Under the pieces are notes generated by a model that did not search any database, was not told the origin of the DNA, and was given only the letters and a program-made list of their open reading frames with translations. Position numbers and translations under genes: made by a program. DNA of 64,000 bases from Enterococcus faecalis_A (GTDB taxonomy: Bacteria; Bacillota; Bacilli; Lactobacillales; Enterococcaceae), in NCBI GenBank assembly GCA_051295955.1, contig JBPDWA010000006.1, forward strand, positions 62,001 to 126,000, read 5' to 3'. This document shows positions 1 to 8,894 of this stretch, piece after piece (position 1 is the stretch's first letter; the number at the start of each line of letters is the position of its first letter).

Positions 1-1
1 G

Positions 2-211
2 TGGATCGGATTACTAGGCGAACTTGCCGGCGGTAACCAGTTGCTTTGGCAGCCTTTGACTTTGTATCGGCGGCATGATCAAAATGTTAGTGAGATTCGA
101 ACGAATGCCTCCCGATGGCAACAATTAAATTGGCGTTTGACACTATTATTTTTATTGATTAAACGAAAAATGCGCCGGAAATCTAAGCGTAACAATTTTA
201 CAGTTTTGTAA
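2..211 (+). CDS. C-terminal end of a glycosyltransferase (partial)
   Basis: An open frame enters from the left edge and stops with TAA at 209-211. It encodes about 69 residues, including a YRRHDQNVSE stretch and a basic tail. The tyrosine-arginine-histidine pattern followed by Asn-Val-Ser resembles the end of family-2 rhamnosyltransferases ('YR.H..N.S'). It lies just upstream of rmlA, as Epa-locus glycosyltransferases do in enterococci. The start and catalytic domain are outside the window, so the family is inferred from a short tail. Confidence 0.6.
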   Translation, partial: WIGLLGELAGGNQLLWQPLTLYRRHDQNVSEIRTNASRWQQLNWRLTLLFLLIKRKMRRKSKRNNFTVL

Positions 212-227
212 AAAAACCCAAAAATAC

Positions 228-256
228 ATGACAATTCGCTAGGTTAATGAGATAAT
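228..256 (+). promoter_or_regulatory. Possible promoter of rmlACBD
   Basis: ATGACA (228-233) and GATAAT (251-256) are separated by 17 bases in the 88-base gap before rmlA. The match to the sigma-A consensus is moderate (5/6 and 5/6). Transcription could also continue from the upstream glycosyltransferase gene. Confidence 0.4.
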
Positions 257-299
257 GTCTAGTGATTAAAAAATGAATAAATTTTGAAGGAGATTTACC

Positions 300-1166
300 A
301 TGAAAGGAATTATTTTAGCCGGTGGTAGTGGAACGCGTTTATATCCATTAACCAAAGCCACCTCAAAACAATTGATGCCAATCTATGATAAACCGATGAT
401 TTATTATCCAATGTCCACTTTAATGTTAGCGGGAATCAATGAAATATTAATCATTTCTACTCCAGAAGATACACCACGCTTTGAAAGCTTATTTGGTGAT
501 GGCAGCGATCTTGGTATTAGTATTGAATATGCTGTTCAGGAAAGCCCGGATGGTTTAGCCCAAGCCTTTATCATTGGCGAAGAGTTTATTGGTGATGATA
601 ACGTCTGCTTAATCTTAGGGGATAATATTTATTATGGTGGCGGTTTATCCAAAATGTTACAACGAGCAGCTGCAAAAGAATCTGGTGCTACTGTATTCGG
701 TTACCATGTAAACGATCCAGAACGCTTCGGTGTTGTAGAATTTGACCAAGACATGCAGGCTCTTTCAATTGAAGAAAAGCCAATCGAACCGAAATCAAAT
801 TATGCTGTGACAGGCTTGTACTTCTATGATAACGATGTGATCGAAATTGCTAAAAACATCAAGCCTTCTGCTCGGGGTGAGTTGGAGATAACTGATGTAA
901 ATAAAGTATATTTAGAAAAGAATAAATTATCTGTAGAAGTAATGGGGCGCGGCTTTGCGTGGCTGGATACAGGTACCCATGAATCACTACTAGAAGCTTC
1001 TACATTTATTGAGACAATTGAAAAACGTCAAAATTTAAAAGTCGCTTGCTTGGAGGAAATTGCCTATCGTATGGGCTACATTACCAAAGAAGCATTGGTT
1101 GAATTAGCGCAACCATTGAAGAAAAATGGCTACGGCCAATATTTGTTACGTTTAGCAGCAGAATAA
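300..1166 (+). CDS. rmlA: Glucose-1-phosphate thymidylyltransferase RmlA
   Basis: Makes dTDP-glucose from glucose-1-phosphate and dTTP, the first step of dTDP-L-rhamnose synthesis in the cytoplasm. The 288-residue length is typical of the short RmlA form. The N-terminal nucleotide-binding signature LAGGSGTRLYPLT is followed by KQLMPIYDKPMIYYP, and the substrate-binding region EKPIEPKSNYAVTGLYFYD is present. The ATG is preceded by a strong GAAGGAG site. It leads a tight rmlA-rmlC-rmlB-rmlD cluster, matching the epaE-H order known from E. faecalis. Rhamnose is a main component of the enterococcal polysaccharide antigen. Confidence 0.97.
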   Translation: MKGIILAGGSGTRLYPLTKATSKQLMPIYDKPMIYYPMSTLMLAGINEILIISTPEDTPRFESLFGDGSDLGISIEYAVQESPDGLAQAFIIGEEFIGDDNVCLILGDNIYYGGGLSKMLQRAAAKESGATVFGYHVNDPERFGVVEFDQDMQALSIEEKPIEPKSNYAVTGLYFYDNDVIEIAKNIKPSARGELEITDVNKVYLEKNKLSVEVMGRGFAWLDTGTHESLLEASTFIETIEKRQNLKVACLEEIAYRMGYITKEALVELAQPLKKNGYGQYLLRLAAE

Positions 1167-1179
1167 GGAGCGAATTTGG

Positions 1180-1752
1180 ATGAAAGTGATAGATACAAAG
1201 CTACAAGATGTGAAAATTATTGAGATGGACGTTTTTGGCGACCATCGCGGCTTTTTTACTGAGAGCTATTCAAAAGAAAAATTTGCCCAATTCGGTATGA
1301 ACTATGATTTTGTTCAAGACAATCATTCCTTGTCTACAGAAGCAGGTGTTTTACGGGGATTGCATTTTCAAAAAGGAACAGCCGCACAGACAAAACTTAT
1401 TCGAGTAGTGACCGGTGCAGTGTTGGATGTTATCGTCGATATTCGAAAAGGTAGTCCAACCTATGGCCAATGGGAAGGGTATATCTTATCGGAACATAAT
1501 CATCGCCAACTATTGGTTCCAAGGGGGTACGCTCATGGCTTTGTTACCTTAACGTCTAACGTGAATTTCATGTATAAATGTGACAATTATTATGACGCTG
1601 CCGCAGATGGTGGCATTGCCTTTGACGATCCTGAACTTGCGATTGATTGGCCAATTGATATTCAAAAAGCCATCACTTCTGAAAAAGATAAAAAACATCC
1701 GACTTTAAAAGAATTTGAAGCGGAAAATCCATTTGTTTATGGTGAAATTTAA
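1180..1752 (+). CDS. rmlC: dTDP-4-dehydrorhamnose 3,5-epimerase RmlC
   Basis: Epimerises dTDP-4-keto-6-deoxyglucose at C3 and C5 for rhamnose synthesis. The 190 residues form a single cupin-type RmlC domain, with DHRGFFTESY near the N terminus, QDNHSLS, the core LRGLHFQKG containing the catalytic-type histidine, and PRGYAHGFVTL. The start is ATG with AAGGAG placed 9 bases upstream and only 13 bases after rmlA, so the genes are surely co-transcribed. Confidence 0.97.
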   Translation: MKVIDTKLQDVKIIEMDVFGDHRGFFTESYSKEKFAQFGMNYDFVQDNHSLSTEAGVLRGLHFQKGTAAQTKLIRVVTGAVLDVIVDIRKGSPTYGQWEGYILSEHNHRQLLVPRGYAHGFVTLTSNVNFMYKCDNYYDAAADGGIAFDDPELAIDWPIDIQKAITSEKDKKHPTLKEFEAENPFVYGEI

Positions 1753-1774
1753 GATAGTAGGAGCGAATGAAGCT

Positions 1775-2803
1775 ATGAAAAGAATTATTGTGACAGGTGG
1801 AGCAGGGTTTATCGGCTCAAACTTTGTTCATTATGTGGTCAATCATCATCCGGAAATTCATGTGACGGTTTTAGATAAACTCACCTATGCCGGCAATAAA
1901 AAAAATCTTGAAGGTCTGCCTGCTGATCGTGTGGAATTAGTCGTTGGCGATATTGCTGATGCACAGCTTGTTGATCGCCTAGTGCAAACAACCGATGCAG
2001 TTGTGCACTATGCAGCTGAATCTCATAATGACAATTCCTTAAAAGATCCGTTTCCATTTGTACAAACGAATATTATTGGTACGTACACGCTCATTGAAGC
2101 TTGTCGTAAGTACAGCGTACGCTATCACCATGTATCAACGGATGAAGTATACGGCGACTTGCCTTTAAGAGAAGATTTGCCAGGTCACGGGGAAGGAATC
2201 GGGGAGAAGTTTACTGCTGAAACACCTTATAATCCTTCCAGTCCTTATTCTTCAACGAAAGCGGGCTCTGATTTACTAGTAAAAGCGTGGGTGCGCTCAT
2301 TTGGATTGCAAGCGACCATTTCTAACTGTTCTAATAACTATGGTCCTTACCAACATATTGAGAAGTTCATCCCTCGGCAAATTACCAATGTACTAAGTGG
2401 TATTAAACCTAAATTGTATGGTGCCGGCAAAAATGTCCGCGACTGGATTCATACCAATGACCATTCTTCTGCTGTTTGGACGATATTAACCAAAGGACGG
2501 ATTGGTGAAACTTATTTGATCGGCGCTGATGGCGAAGAAGACAACAAAGCAGTTATTGAAATGATCTTAGAATTGATGGGACAACCTAAGGATGCTTATG
2601 AACATGTCACCGATCGGGCTGGACATGACTTGCGTTATGCAATCGATTCAACAAAATTGCGGGTAGAATTAGGCTGGACGCCTGAGTTCACAAATTTCCG
2701 CACAGGGTTAGCTGATACGATCAAATGGTATACGGAGAACGAAGACTGGTGGCAAGCGGAAAAAGCAGCAGTCGAAGAAAACTATGCGAAAAACGGACAA
2801 TAA
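1775..2803 (+). CDS. rmlB: dTDP-glucose 4,6-dehydratase RmlB
   Basis: Converts dTDP-glucose to dTDP-4-keto-6-deoxyglucose with bound NAD. It is an extended SDR of 342 residues: the Rossmann motif TGGAGFIGSNF lies at the N terminus, the active-site region is HVSTDEVYGDL, and the YSSTKAGSD segment carries the YxxxK pair. An upstream in-frame ATG at 1715 lies inside rmlC. The start at 1775 was chosen because TAGGAG sits before it and the protein then begins directly with the Rossmann fold (MKRIIVTGG). It lies 22 bases downstream of rmlC. Confidence 0.96.
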   Translation: MKRIIVTGGAGFIGSNFVHYVVNHHPEIHVTVLDKLTYAGNKKNLEGLPADRVELVVGDIADAQLVDRLVQTTDAVVHYAAESHNDNSLKDPFPFVQTNIIGTYTLIEACRKYSVRYHHVSTDEVYGDLPLREDLPGHGEGIGEKFTAETPYNPSSPYSSTKAGSDLLVKAWVRSFGLQATISNCSNNYGPYQHIEKFIPRQITNVLSGIKPKLYGAGKNVRDWIHTNDHSSAVWTILTKGRIGETYLIGADGEEDNKAVIEMILELMGQPKDAYEHVTDRAGHDLRYAIDSTKLRVELGWTPEFTNFRTGLADTIKWYTENEDWWQAEKAAVEENYAKNGQ

Positions 2804-2967
2804 TCACTATTGCTTTATAAATCAATAAGCGGCGGCTTAGAAGTAATCACTCTGGACAAGCCGGAATTCACCTGCAGGATTGAACCATCCTAATTTCAGG
2901 TCATTCTATTTAATTGCTAGAAGAAAAATGCTTCTTTGCCGACTTCTTTTTAAAAGGAGAAACCAAC

Positions 2968-3804
2968 ATGATATTAATCACAGGTGGCAATGGACAGTTA
3001 GGAACCGAGTTACGTCATTTACTTGATGAAAAAGAAATCGAATATATTTCTACAGATGCCGGTGAAATGGATATTACCGATGCTGCTAGCACGATGGCAA
3101 AAATTAAAGAAATAAAACCGACTGCTATTTATCATTGTGCAGCGTATACTGCCGTTGACAAAGCTGAAGATGAAGGTAAAGAATTGGACGAGAAAATCAA
3201 CGTTGAAGGTACCAAAAATGTAGCACAAGCAGCGAAAGCTGTTGGAGCAACCTTAGTTTATATCAGTACTGACTACGTTTTTGACGGTACTAAAAAAGCC
3301 GGAATGTATGCTCCTGATGATCAACCAAATCCTCAAAATGAGTATGGTCGTACTAAATTATTAGGAGAACAAGCAGTTCAGTCAATTTTAGAAGATTACT
3401 ATATCATTCGCACTTCTTGGGTTTTTGGTCAGTATGGTCACAATTTTGTCTTTACGATGCAAAAGCTTGCTGAAACAAGAGACCAGTTGACAGTGGTGGA
3501 TGACCAATATGGCCGACCAACGTGGACAAGAACTTTAGCAGAGTTTATGGCTTTCGTAGTTGAGAAAAAAGCACCATTCGGCATTTATCATTTGTCTAAT
3601 GAAAATAGTTGCAGCTGGTATGAATTCGCTAAAGAAATTTTAAAAGATCGTCAAGTGGAAGTTTTGCCAGTTGATTCAACACTGTTTCCTCAAAAAGCCA
3701 AACGGCCGCAATATTCCGTAATGGACTTAAGTAAAGCTGAAGCATTAGGCTTTGAGATTCCAACGTGGCAAACAGCATTAGCCGCAATGCTAAGTAAAAT
3801 TTAA
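2968..3804 (+). CDS. rmlD: dTDP-4-dehydrorhamnose reductase RmlD
   Basis: Last step of dTDP-L-rhamnose synthesis, reducing the 4-keto group with NAD(P)H. The 278-residue protein has the TGGNGQLGTEL nucleotide-binding motif at its start and YISTDYVFDG in the active-site region, with YGRTKLLGE providing YxxxK. The frame opens earlier (TTG at 2914), but the ATG at 2968 has AAAAGGAG in the right place and gives the normal family start. It is separated from rmlB by 164 bases that contain no gene, unlike the tight spacing of the first three rml genes. Confidence 0.95.
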   Translation: MILITGGNGQLGTELRHLLDEKEIEYISTDAGEMDITDAASTMAKIKEIKPTAIYHCAAYTAVDKAEDEGKELDEKINVEGTKNVAQAAKAVGATLVYISTDYVFDGTKKAGMYAPDDQPNPQNEYGRTKLLGEQAVQSILEDYYIIRTSWVFGQYGHNFVFTMQKLAETRDQLTVVDDQYGRPTWTRTLAEFMAFVVEKKAPFGIYHLSNENSCSWYEFAKEILKDRQVEVLPVDSTLFPQKAKRPQYSVMDLSKAEALGFEIPTWQTALAAMLSKI

Positions 3805-4046
3805 ACGTTATACAGTGCAGTTTCATTCGTTACACTGTACTGCTACTATGAATGAATAACAAAAGTATTTTGTTTTCTCGGGCTATCTTTTCCAGCAATA
3901 CTAGTTGAACAATAGAGGCCAGTACTCATTTTCTGTCTGGCGATGTGTTAAACGAAGACTAGTTTTGCAATTAAAACGGTTAAGATAAGCCCACTAGTTT
4001 TTGCTTTCATCAAGCTTTGACTAGGTAAATGAATGGAGGGAAAACT
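3805..4046. other. Gene-free spacer between rmlD and ugd
   Basis: There is no convincing ORF. An inverted repeat, TACAGTG (about 3811-3817) with CACTGTA (about 3833-3839), could form a small hairpin, but there is no T-run after it, so it is not a standard terminator. GCCAG/CTGGC arms occur near 3918-3940. No clear promoter was found. A separate transcript for ugd is possible. Confidence 0.4.
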
Positions 4047-5216
4047 ATGAAGAAAGTCACTGTGTTTGGCTTAGGCTATGTTGGATTAGCGAATTCAATG
4101 TTATTAAGTCAAAATGAGCAGGTAATGGCGTATGATATTGTACCTGAAAAAATTACGATGTTAGCAAAAGGCATCTCTCCTTTAGAAGATCAGGAAATTA
4201 AAACATTTTTAGAGCGTCAAGATTTGAATGTGACGTTTACAACGGATTTTAAAGCAGCCGTACTATTTGCCGATTACTTAATTATCTCTACGCCGACAGA
4301 CTACGATGAGGAAAAAAATTATTTCAATACATCAACGGTTGAAGATGTCATTGAAAAAGCGTTGGCAATCAAACCTGAGGCCTTGTTTATTATTAAATCA
4401 ACGGTGCCAGTAGGATATGTTGATAGTTTGCGGAAAAAATACCAAACGGAAAATATCATTTTTTCACCAGAATTTTTGCGTGAAGGAAAAGCTCTTTACG
4501 ATAATTTATATCCTTCAAGAATTATTGTTGGGGAATGTTCAGAGCGTGCACAAGCAATTGCGGATATGTTTTTAGAAAATACGGCAGAACAAACGGCTCC
4601 GGTTTTATTGACTCATTCTACAGAAGCAGAAGCGATTAAATTATTTTCCAACACGTATTTAGCTTTACGCGTCGCTTATTTTAATGAGTTGGATACTTAT
4701 GCTGAGTCTCGCGGCTTGGATTCTAAACAGATTATTGAAGGCGTGGGCCTTGATCCGCGGATTGGCTCTCACTATAATAATCCTTCTTTTGGCTATGGCG
4801 GTTATTGCTTACCAAAAGATACCAAGCAATTAAGAGCTAACTATGATAAAGTTCCAAATAATATCATTAGTGCAATCGTTGATGCTAATACCACCCGTAA
4901 GGATTTTATCGCAGAGCAAATTTTAGCTAGAAAGCCTAAAACAGTGGGGATTTATCGTCTAACAATGAAAGCTAATTCTGATAACTTCCGCTATTCTTCA
5001 ATTCAAGGAATTATGAAGCGCTTAAAAGCTAAAGGAATAGAAGTTATCGTTTATGAACCAACACTGGATGAACCAGCTTTTTATCGGTCAAAAGTTATTA
5101 AAGACTTAGCTACATTCAAGCAATTATCTGACATTATCGTGACGAATCGGATGGAAGCAAATCTAAATGACGTTGTAGAAAAAGTATACACTCGTGATAT
5201 TTTTAGAAAAGATTAA
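4047..5216 (+). CDS. ugd: UDP-glucose/UDP-N-acetylmannosamine-type 6-dehydrogenase
   Basis: An NAD-dependent nucleotide-sugar 6-dehydrogenase of 389 residues, expected to oxidise UDP-glucose (or a related UDP-sugar) to the uronic acid. It has the N-terminal Rossmann motif VFGLGYVGLANS, the central KSTVPVGY and FSPEFLREGKALYDN segments, and the catalytic cysteine in GGYCLPKDTKQL. The ATG at 4047 follows GGAGGG, so the earlier in-frame ATG at 4029 is less likely. Its place in the locus suggests that the polymer or its decoration contains uronic acid. The substrate is not proven by sequence. Confidence 0.9.
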   Translation: MKKVTVFGLGYVGLANSMLLSQNEQVMAYDIVPEKITMLAKGISPLEDQEIKTFLERQDLNVTFTTDFKAAVLFADYLIISTPTDYDEEKNYFNTSTVEDVIEKALAIKPEALFIIKSTVPVGYVDSLRKKYQTENIIFSPEFLREGKALYDNLYPSRIIVGECSERAQAIADMFLENTAEQTAPVLLTHSTEAEAIKLFSNTYLALRVAYFNELDTYAESRGLDSKQIIEGVGLDPRIGSHYNNPSFGYGGYCLPKDTKQLRANYDKVPNNIISAIVDANTTRKDFIAEQILARKPKTVGIYRLTMKANSDNFRYSSIQGIMKRLKAKGIEVIVYEPTLDEPAFYRSKVIKDLATFKQLSDIIVTNRMEANLNDVVEKVYTRDIFRKD

Positions 5217-5256
5217 TAAAGGGGACCATAAAAATATAAGATTGTGGGTTGAATAA

Positions 5257-6612
5257 ATGGGAAACTTATTTGAAAAGCCTGAAAAGATATTCTTGCTACT
5301 AGCACCTTTATTTATAGGGGTTAGCCTTTTCTTAATGCCTTTAAATAGAGTTCCAGATGAAGCTAGTCATGCAAGAATCACATGGGCTATACTTCATGAG
5401 AAAAGTGATAAAAGTATTGACTGGATGGAATGGGATAGTAAAAAAGTAAAGGTGAATAGACAAGAATATCGGAAGTTATTTACAGAAAAATTAGATTTTA
5501 GCAATGAAAAATTTAGAGTACAATTTCCTTTAAAAAGGATTATGCACATACCTCAGTTAATTGGTATGACTATTGGTCAAGTAATTTATCCTTCAATGGG
5601 CGTTATGGTGATGGCCGGTCGTATTATGAATGCCTTGTTTTATATTGTTTCTTTATATTTTATAATAAAAAAAATCAAGTTCGGTAAACTGGCATTGATG
5701 TTTCTCGCGCTTTTGCCAATCATGGTTCAACAGGCAGCCTCAATGTCTTATGATGTAGTGAATAACGTGCTTATTTTTGGCTTTTTAGCTGTTTTAAGTG
5801 ACTTATATTCGAAGAGAAAATTTACTAAGAAGAATTTGAGTGCTTTATTGGTTATTACCTTTGGTCTTTGTGTGACAAAGCTTAATAATTTATTTTTATT
5901 AGTTTTGCTATTGCCACTGAATATAAATTTCGAAGGCAGATGGGCAATAATTGGTAGAATGTGGGAGCGGTGCCAATTCTTTGTTAAAAAGTATCGATAC
6001 ATACTTCTAAGTAGTTCATTTATTATTTCGTTATTTTTGGCAATGCTATACTTCAAAGACAAAGGTGGTATTACGCAATTTACGCAAGTTATGCTAAATA
6101 CTATTTTTGATAATAATGTGAACCCCCAACTCAATACTATTATTGTGACTGGAATGTTTGGCTATTTGGGAGTATTTGATTTTCAACTTCCTATGTGGTT
6201 GATTATGATCGATATTGCAGTTTTGACCATATTATTAATGAAAAAAGAAGAGATCAAATTAGGGAAAACTTTCGGAGTTTTGTCAGGTCTAATGTTGCCG
6301 CTTCAAGTTGTTGTAGTTATTGGTGGTATGTACTTTGCCTGGACACCACTAGTTTTAGGCAAGGATGCTTTAATTTCTGTAGGAGCGCAAGGTAGATACT
6401 TCACTCCGTTTTTAATATATCTGTCACCACTTTTTATTAGCTTTAAAAATAAAATGAGCATTGAAGCAAATGAAAAAAGTTTAACAAAATTCGCAGTGTT
6501 TATTTTATTATTAAACTTTTTAATTACCTTATACTTAATTCTTTTGGTTTATTGGTACCCGCACTCACAAGCAGAATGGTTAATAAATTTACGAAAATCA
6601 TTGGTTAGTTGA
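5257..6612 (+). CDS. DUF2142-type polytopic membrane protein, possible GT-C glycosyltransferase
   Basis: A 451-residue protein with an N-terminal membrane segment followed by NRVPDEASHARITW, an acidic loop (PDE..H) typical of DUF2142 and reminiscent of GT-C enzymes that use lipid-linked sugars. About ten hydrophobic segments follow, for example FIISLFLAMLYF and LMLPLQVVVVIGGMYF. The ribosome site is weak: AAAGGGG lies about 30 bases upstream, and an in-frame TAA directly before the ATG prevents a longer protein. Within this locus a role in transferring a sugar outside the membrane, or in polymerisation, is inferred. It is the only candidate for a polymerase here. Confidence 0.75.
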   Translation: MGNLFEKPEKIFLLLAPLFIGVSLFLMPLNRVPDEASHARITWAILHEKSDKSIDWMEWDSKKVKVNRQEYRKLFTEKLDFSNEKFRVQFPLKRIMHIPQLIGMTIGQVIYPSMGVMVMAGRIMNALFYIVSLYFIIKKIKFGKLALMFLALLPIMVQQAASMSYDVVNNVLIFGFLAVLSDLYSKRKFTKKNLSALLVITFGLCVTKLNNLFLLVLLLPLNINFEGRWAIIGRMWERCQFFVKKYRYILLSSSFIISLFLAMLYFKDKGGITQFTQVMLNTIFDNNVNPQLNTIIVTGMFGYLGVFDFQLPMWLIMIDIAVLTILLMKKEEIKLGKTFGVLSGLMLPLQVVVVIGGMYFAWTPLVLGKDALISVGAQGRYFTPFLIYLSPLFISFKNKMSIEANEKSLTKFAVFILLLNFLITLYLILLVYWYPHSQAEWLINLRKSLVS

Positions 6613-7000
6613 ATGATAAAAATAGTTTAATTTTAGCGGGAAACTTAACCTTGTACATTTGTCCTGATAGGGAATTTTCGTGAAGTCGAAAAATACAAAG
6701 GATATACAGGGGGGTTCTTAGGTATAATGATAGTCTTTGCCTTCATAAATGGGGAGTCACTTCAAAAATTATTATAATCGAAAGAAAAAGTATTTTTAGC
6801 CTTTTTTAATCTGGAGTTAGCTCGATTACTCTTAAACTTTTTTAATAAGCTTGTCTTATAGCTATTTCTTTAAATGAAGCAAGCTTGAATCTGTTGTATA
6901 AGGATAGTACAATAGAAGGAGTAAATTTTTTTATCTATTGATATGCGATGCTTTTGTAAATGATGCCTTTTACTTTGGCTGAAACAGAGGAAGGAAGACT
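6613..7000. other. 388-base spacer before the accessory glycosyltransferases
   Basis: No ORF of note. It contains an AAGCTTG...CAAGCTT inverted repeat (about 6847-6886) and, overlapping its right arm, a sigma-A-like promoter (listed separately). The strand otherwise reads as AT-rich non-coding DNA. The gap separates the ugd/DUF2142 pair from a new transcription unit. Confidence 0.5.
6885..6913 (+). promoter_or_regulatory. Probable promoter of the 7001-12454 glycosyltransferase block
   Basis: TTGAAT (6885-6890) and TACAAT (6908-6913) are separated by 17 bases, about 90 bases upstream of the ATG at 7001. The match to sigma-A is good. Confidence 0.55.
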
Positions 7001-7795
7001 ATGAAAGAAAAGAATCATACCTTTATCATTTGTGCTTATGGCGAATCACCTTATTTGAAAAAGTGTATTGTCTCATGCCTGCAACAAAGGTCTGTCCAAA
7101 GTGGTGCTTCACAAGTACAGCTGTATACCAGCACGCCCAATCAGTTTATTAAGGATTTGTGTCAAGCATTTGAACTGCCTATGTTTACCTGTGAAGGTGG
7201 GGGGATCGGCAAAGATTGGAATAATGCTTTGTCATTTGTTGAGACTAAATATGCAACGATCGTCCATCAAGATGATATTTATTTACCTGATTATGGTCAA
7301 AGAATACTTGAAGCATTTGATAAGAATGATCAGTACAATATCGTTTTTTCTGATTATCAGGAAATCGACAGTCAGGGAGCTTTGAGAAAGCGAAATTTAA
7401 ATCTCTATATAAAATCTTTTGGTTTACATGTATTGTCGCTGTTATCATTTAAATGGTATCAACGAAGAATTTACGCTTTTGGTAATTTTATTTGCTGTCC
7501 GGCGGTTTCCTATAATATGAAGCGTTTAAAGGATTTTAAATTTGACGAAACACTTAAGATGACGCTTGATTGGGATGCTTGGGAAAGAATTATGCGACGA
7601 GAAGGTCAAATTAAATATATAGCTCAATCGCTAATGTATCATCGAATTCACGCTGATTCAGAAACGACGAATAATACCTTAGATAAAACACGCGAACGAG
7701 AAGAACAGCAATTGTTTGAACGCTATTGGGGGAAATTTTTTTCAAAGCTTATCATGAAATTCTATACATTTAATCAAAAATCCAATAATATCTAA
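7001..7795 (+). CDS. Family-2 glycosyltransferase
   Basis: A 264-residue GT-A fold transferase. It starts with a β-strand/ACYGESPYLKKCI-like segment (HTFIICAYGESPYL), has GIGKDWNNAL, and carries the metal-binding acidic cluster HQDDIYLPDY around residue 90. A later DWDAWERIMRREG matches the acceptor-side (ED/WD) region of small rhamnosyl- or galactosyltransferases. AGGAAGG precedes the ATG. It opens an operon with the following genes. The sugar donor and acceptor cannot be told from sequence. Confidence 0.85.
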   Translation: MKEKNHTFIICAYGESPYLKKCIVSCLQQRSVQSGASQVQLYTSTPNQFIKDLCQAFELPMFTCEGGGIGKDWNNALSFVETKYATIVHQDDIYLPDYGQRILEAFDKNDQYNIVFSDYQEIDSQGALRKRNLNLYIKSFGLHVLSLLSFKWYQRRIYAFGNFICCPAVSYNMKRLKDFKFDETLKMTLDWDAWERIMRREGQIKYIAQSLMYHRIHADSETTNNTLDKTREREEQQLFERYWGKFFSKLIMKFYTFNQKSNNI

Positions 7796-7827
7796 AATTA
7801 TTTTAAGGATGAGAAAATAAAAAAATT

Positions 7828-8541
7828 TTGCTGATTATTCCTGCCTATAATGAAGCAGCCGGAATTGTCGATGTTATCCAAAAAGTAGAAGCCTATCGTC
7901 AGAATTGTCCGTATCAACTTGACTATTTGGTCGTCAACGATGGATCTACCGATAATGAAGAAGAAGTCTTAGTGAAAAATAAAATCAACCATGTTGAATT
8001 AGTTTGCAATTTGGGGATTGGCGGAGCTGTTCAAACAGGTTATAAATATGCTTTGAAAGAAGACTATGATATCGCTGTTCAATTTGATGGAGATGGGCAG
8101 CATGACATTGATTCACTGCCTAAATTGGTGGATCCGATTCTTGCCAATCAAGCTGACTTTACCGTTGGTTCGCGCTTTGTTGATGATAGCGATTCAGAGT
8201 TTAAATCTTCAGGTGCTCGTCAGATGGGCATCAAAATTCTTTCATCGCTCATTCGGTTGTTAACTCGTGTCAATATTAAAGATGTTACCAGTGGCTATCG
8301 GGCTGGAAATCGAAAGATTATTCAACAATTTGTTGAGCGCTATCCTAGCCAATATCCCGAACCGGAAAGCTATATGTACTTAATCGCTAATCGCTTGCGT
8401 ATTAAAGAAGTGGGCGTAAAAATGTTCGAACGGGAAAATGGAAAGTCTAGCATTAATTTTATCAATTCTTTTAGCTATATGGTGAATGTTTCATTGTCGA
8501 TTTTAATCGCTTCTTTAATTAATAGAAAGGAGTTTGAGTGA
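7828..8541 (+). CDS. Polyprenyl-phosphate-sugar synthase-like glycosyltransferase, start codon damaged
   Basis: A 237-residue GT2 of the dolichol-phosphate-mannose-synthase type: IPAYNEA at the start, NDGSTDN, QFDGDGQHD (metal binding) and GSRF. Such enzymes load a sugar on undecaprenyl phosphate for use outside the membrane, and the next gene (DUF2304) is a frequent partner. The normal start (Met-Lys-Lys-Ile-Leu-Leu) is missing. The good AAGGA site at 7805-7809 is followed by AT then seven A residues, as if the G of an ATG had been lost. TTG at 7828 is the first usual start codon but lies 18 bases from the ribosome site. Translation may be weak, or this may be a sequencing error. Confidence 0.8.
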   Translation: MLIIPAYNEAAGIVDVIQKVEAYRQNCPYQLDYLVVNDGSTDNEEEVLVKNKINHVELVCNLGIGGAVQTGYKYALKEDYDIAVQFDGDGQHDIDSLPKLVDPILANQADFTVGSRFVDDSDSEFKSSGARQMGIKILSSLIRLLTRVNIKDVTSGYRAGNRKIIQQFVERYPSQYPEPESYMYLIANRLRIKEVGVKMFERENGKSSINFINSFSYMVNVSLSILIASLINRKEFE

Positions 8542-8891
8542 TGCCTTTTCAACTACAAATTTTAGCTGTTTTGTTAGCACTGATTTTTTTTATGTTTACG
8601 ATCCATCTCATTCACAAAGGTCGAGCTGAAGTTCGTCAAATGAATAAGTGGCTCTTTTTAGGTATCATGATGCTCGTTGGCGCACTGTTTCCTTCCCTAG
8701 GAAGTAAAATAGCCCGATTTTTCGGGATTACCACTCTAACGTCGTTAGCGCTTTTTGTTTTAACCGGCTTTTTATTATTTTTTTCACTTTCAACTCAGAT
8801 TTCGCTAATCAAAAAAGAAAAACAATTAAAAACTTTAACGCAAGAATTATCGTTATTAAAGAAAAAAATGAATGAAATTGATGAGGACTGA
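8541..8891 (+). CDS. DUF2304 small membrane protein
   Basis: A 116-residue protein with three hydrophobic segments (about 1-20, 33-55 and 67-90) and a charged, probably coiled-coil C terminus rich in Lys, Leu and Glu. Length and layout fit the DUF2304 family, which is found next to polyprenyl-phosphate sugar synthases in polysaccharide loci. The start overlaps the preceding stop (GTGATG). The ATG at 8541 is preferred over GTG at 8538 by its spacing to AAAGGAG. It is probably an accessory to the upstream enzyme; its biochemical role is unknown. Confidence 0.8.
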   Translation: MPFQLQILAVLLALIFFMFTIHLIHKGRAEVRQMNKWLFLGIMMLVGALFPSLGSKIARFFGITTLTSLALFVLTGFLLFFSLSTQISLIKKEKQLKTLTQELSLLKKKMNEIDED

Positions 8892-8894
8892 CCA

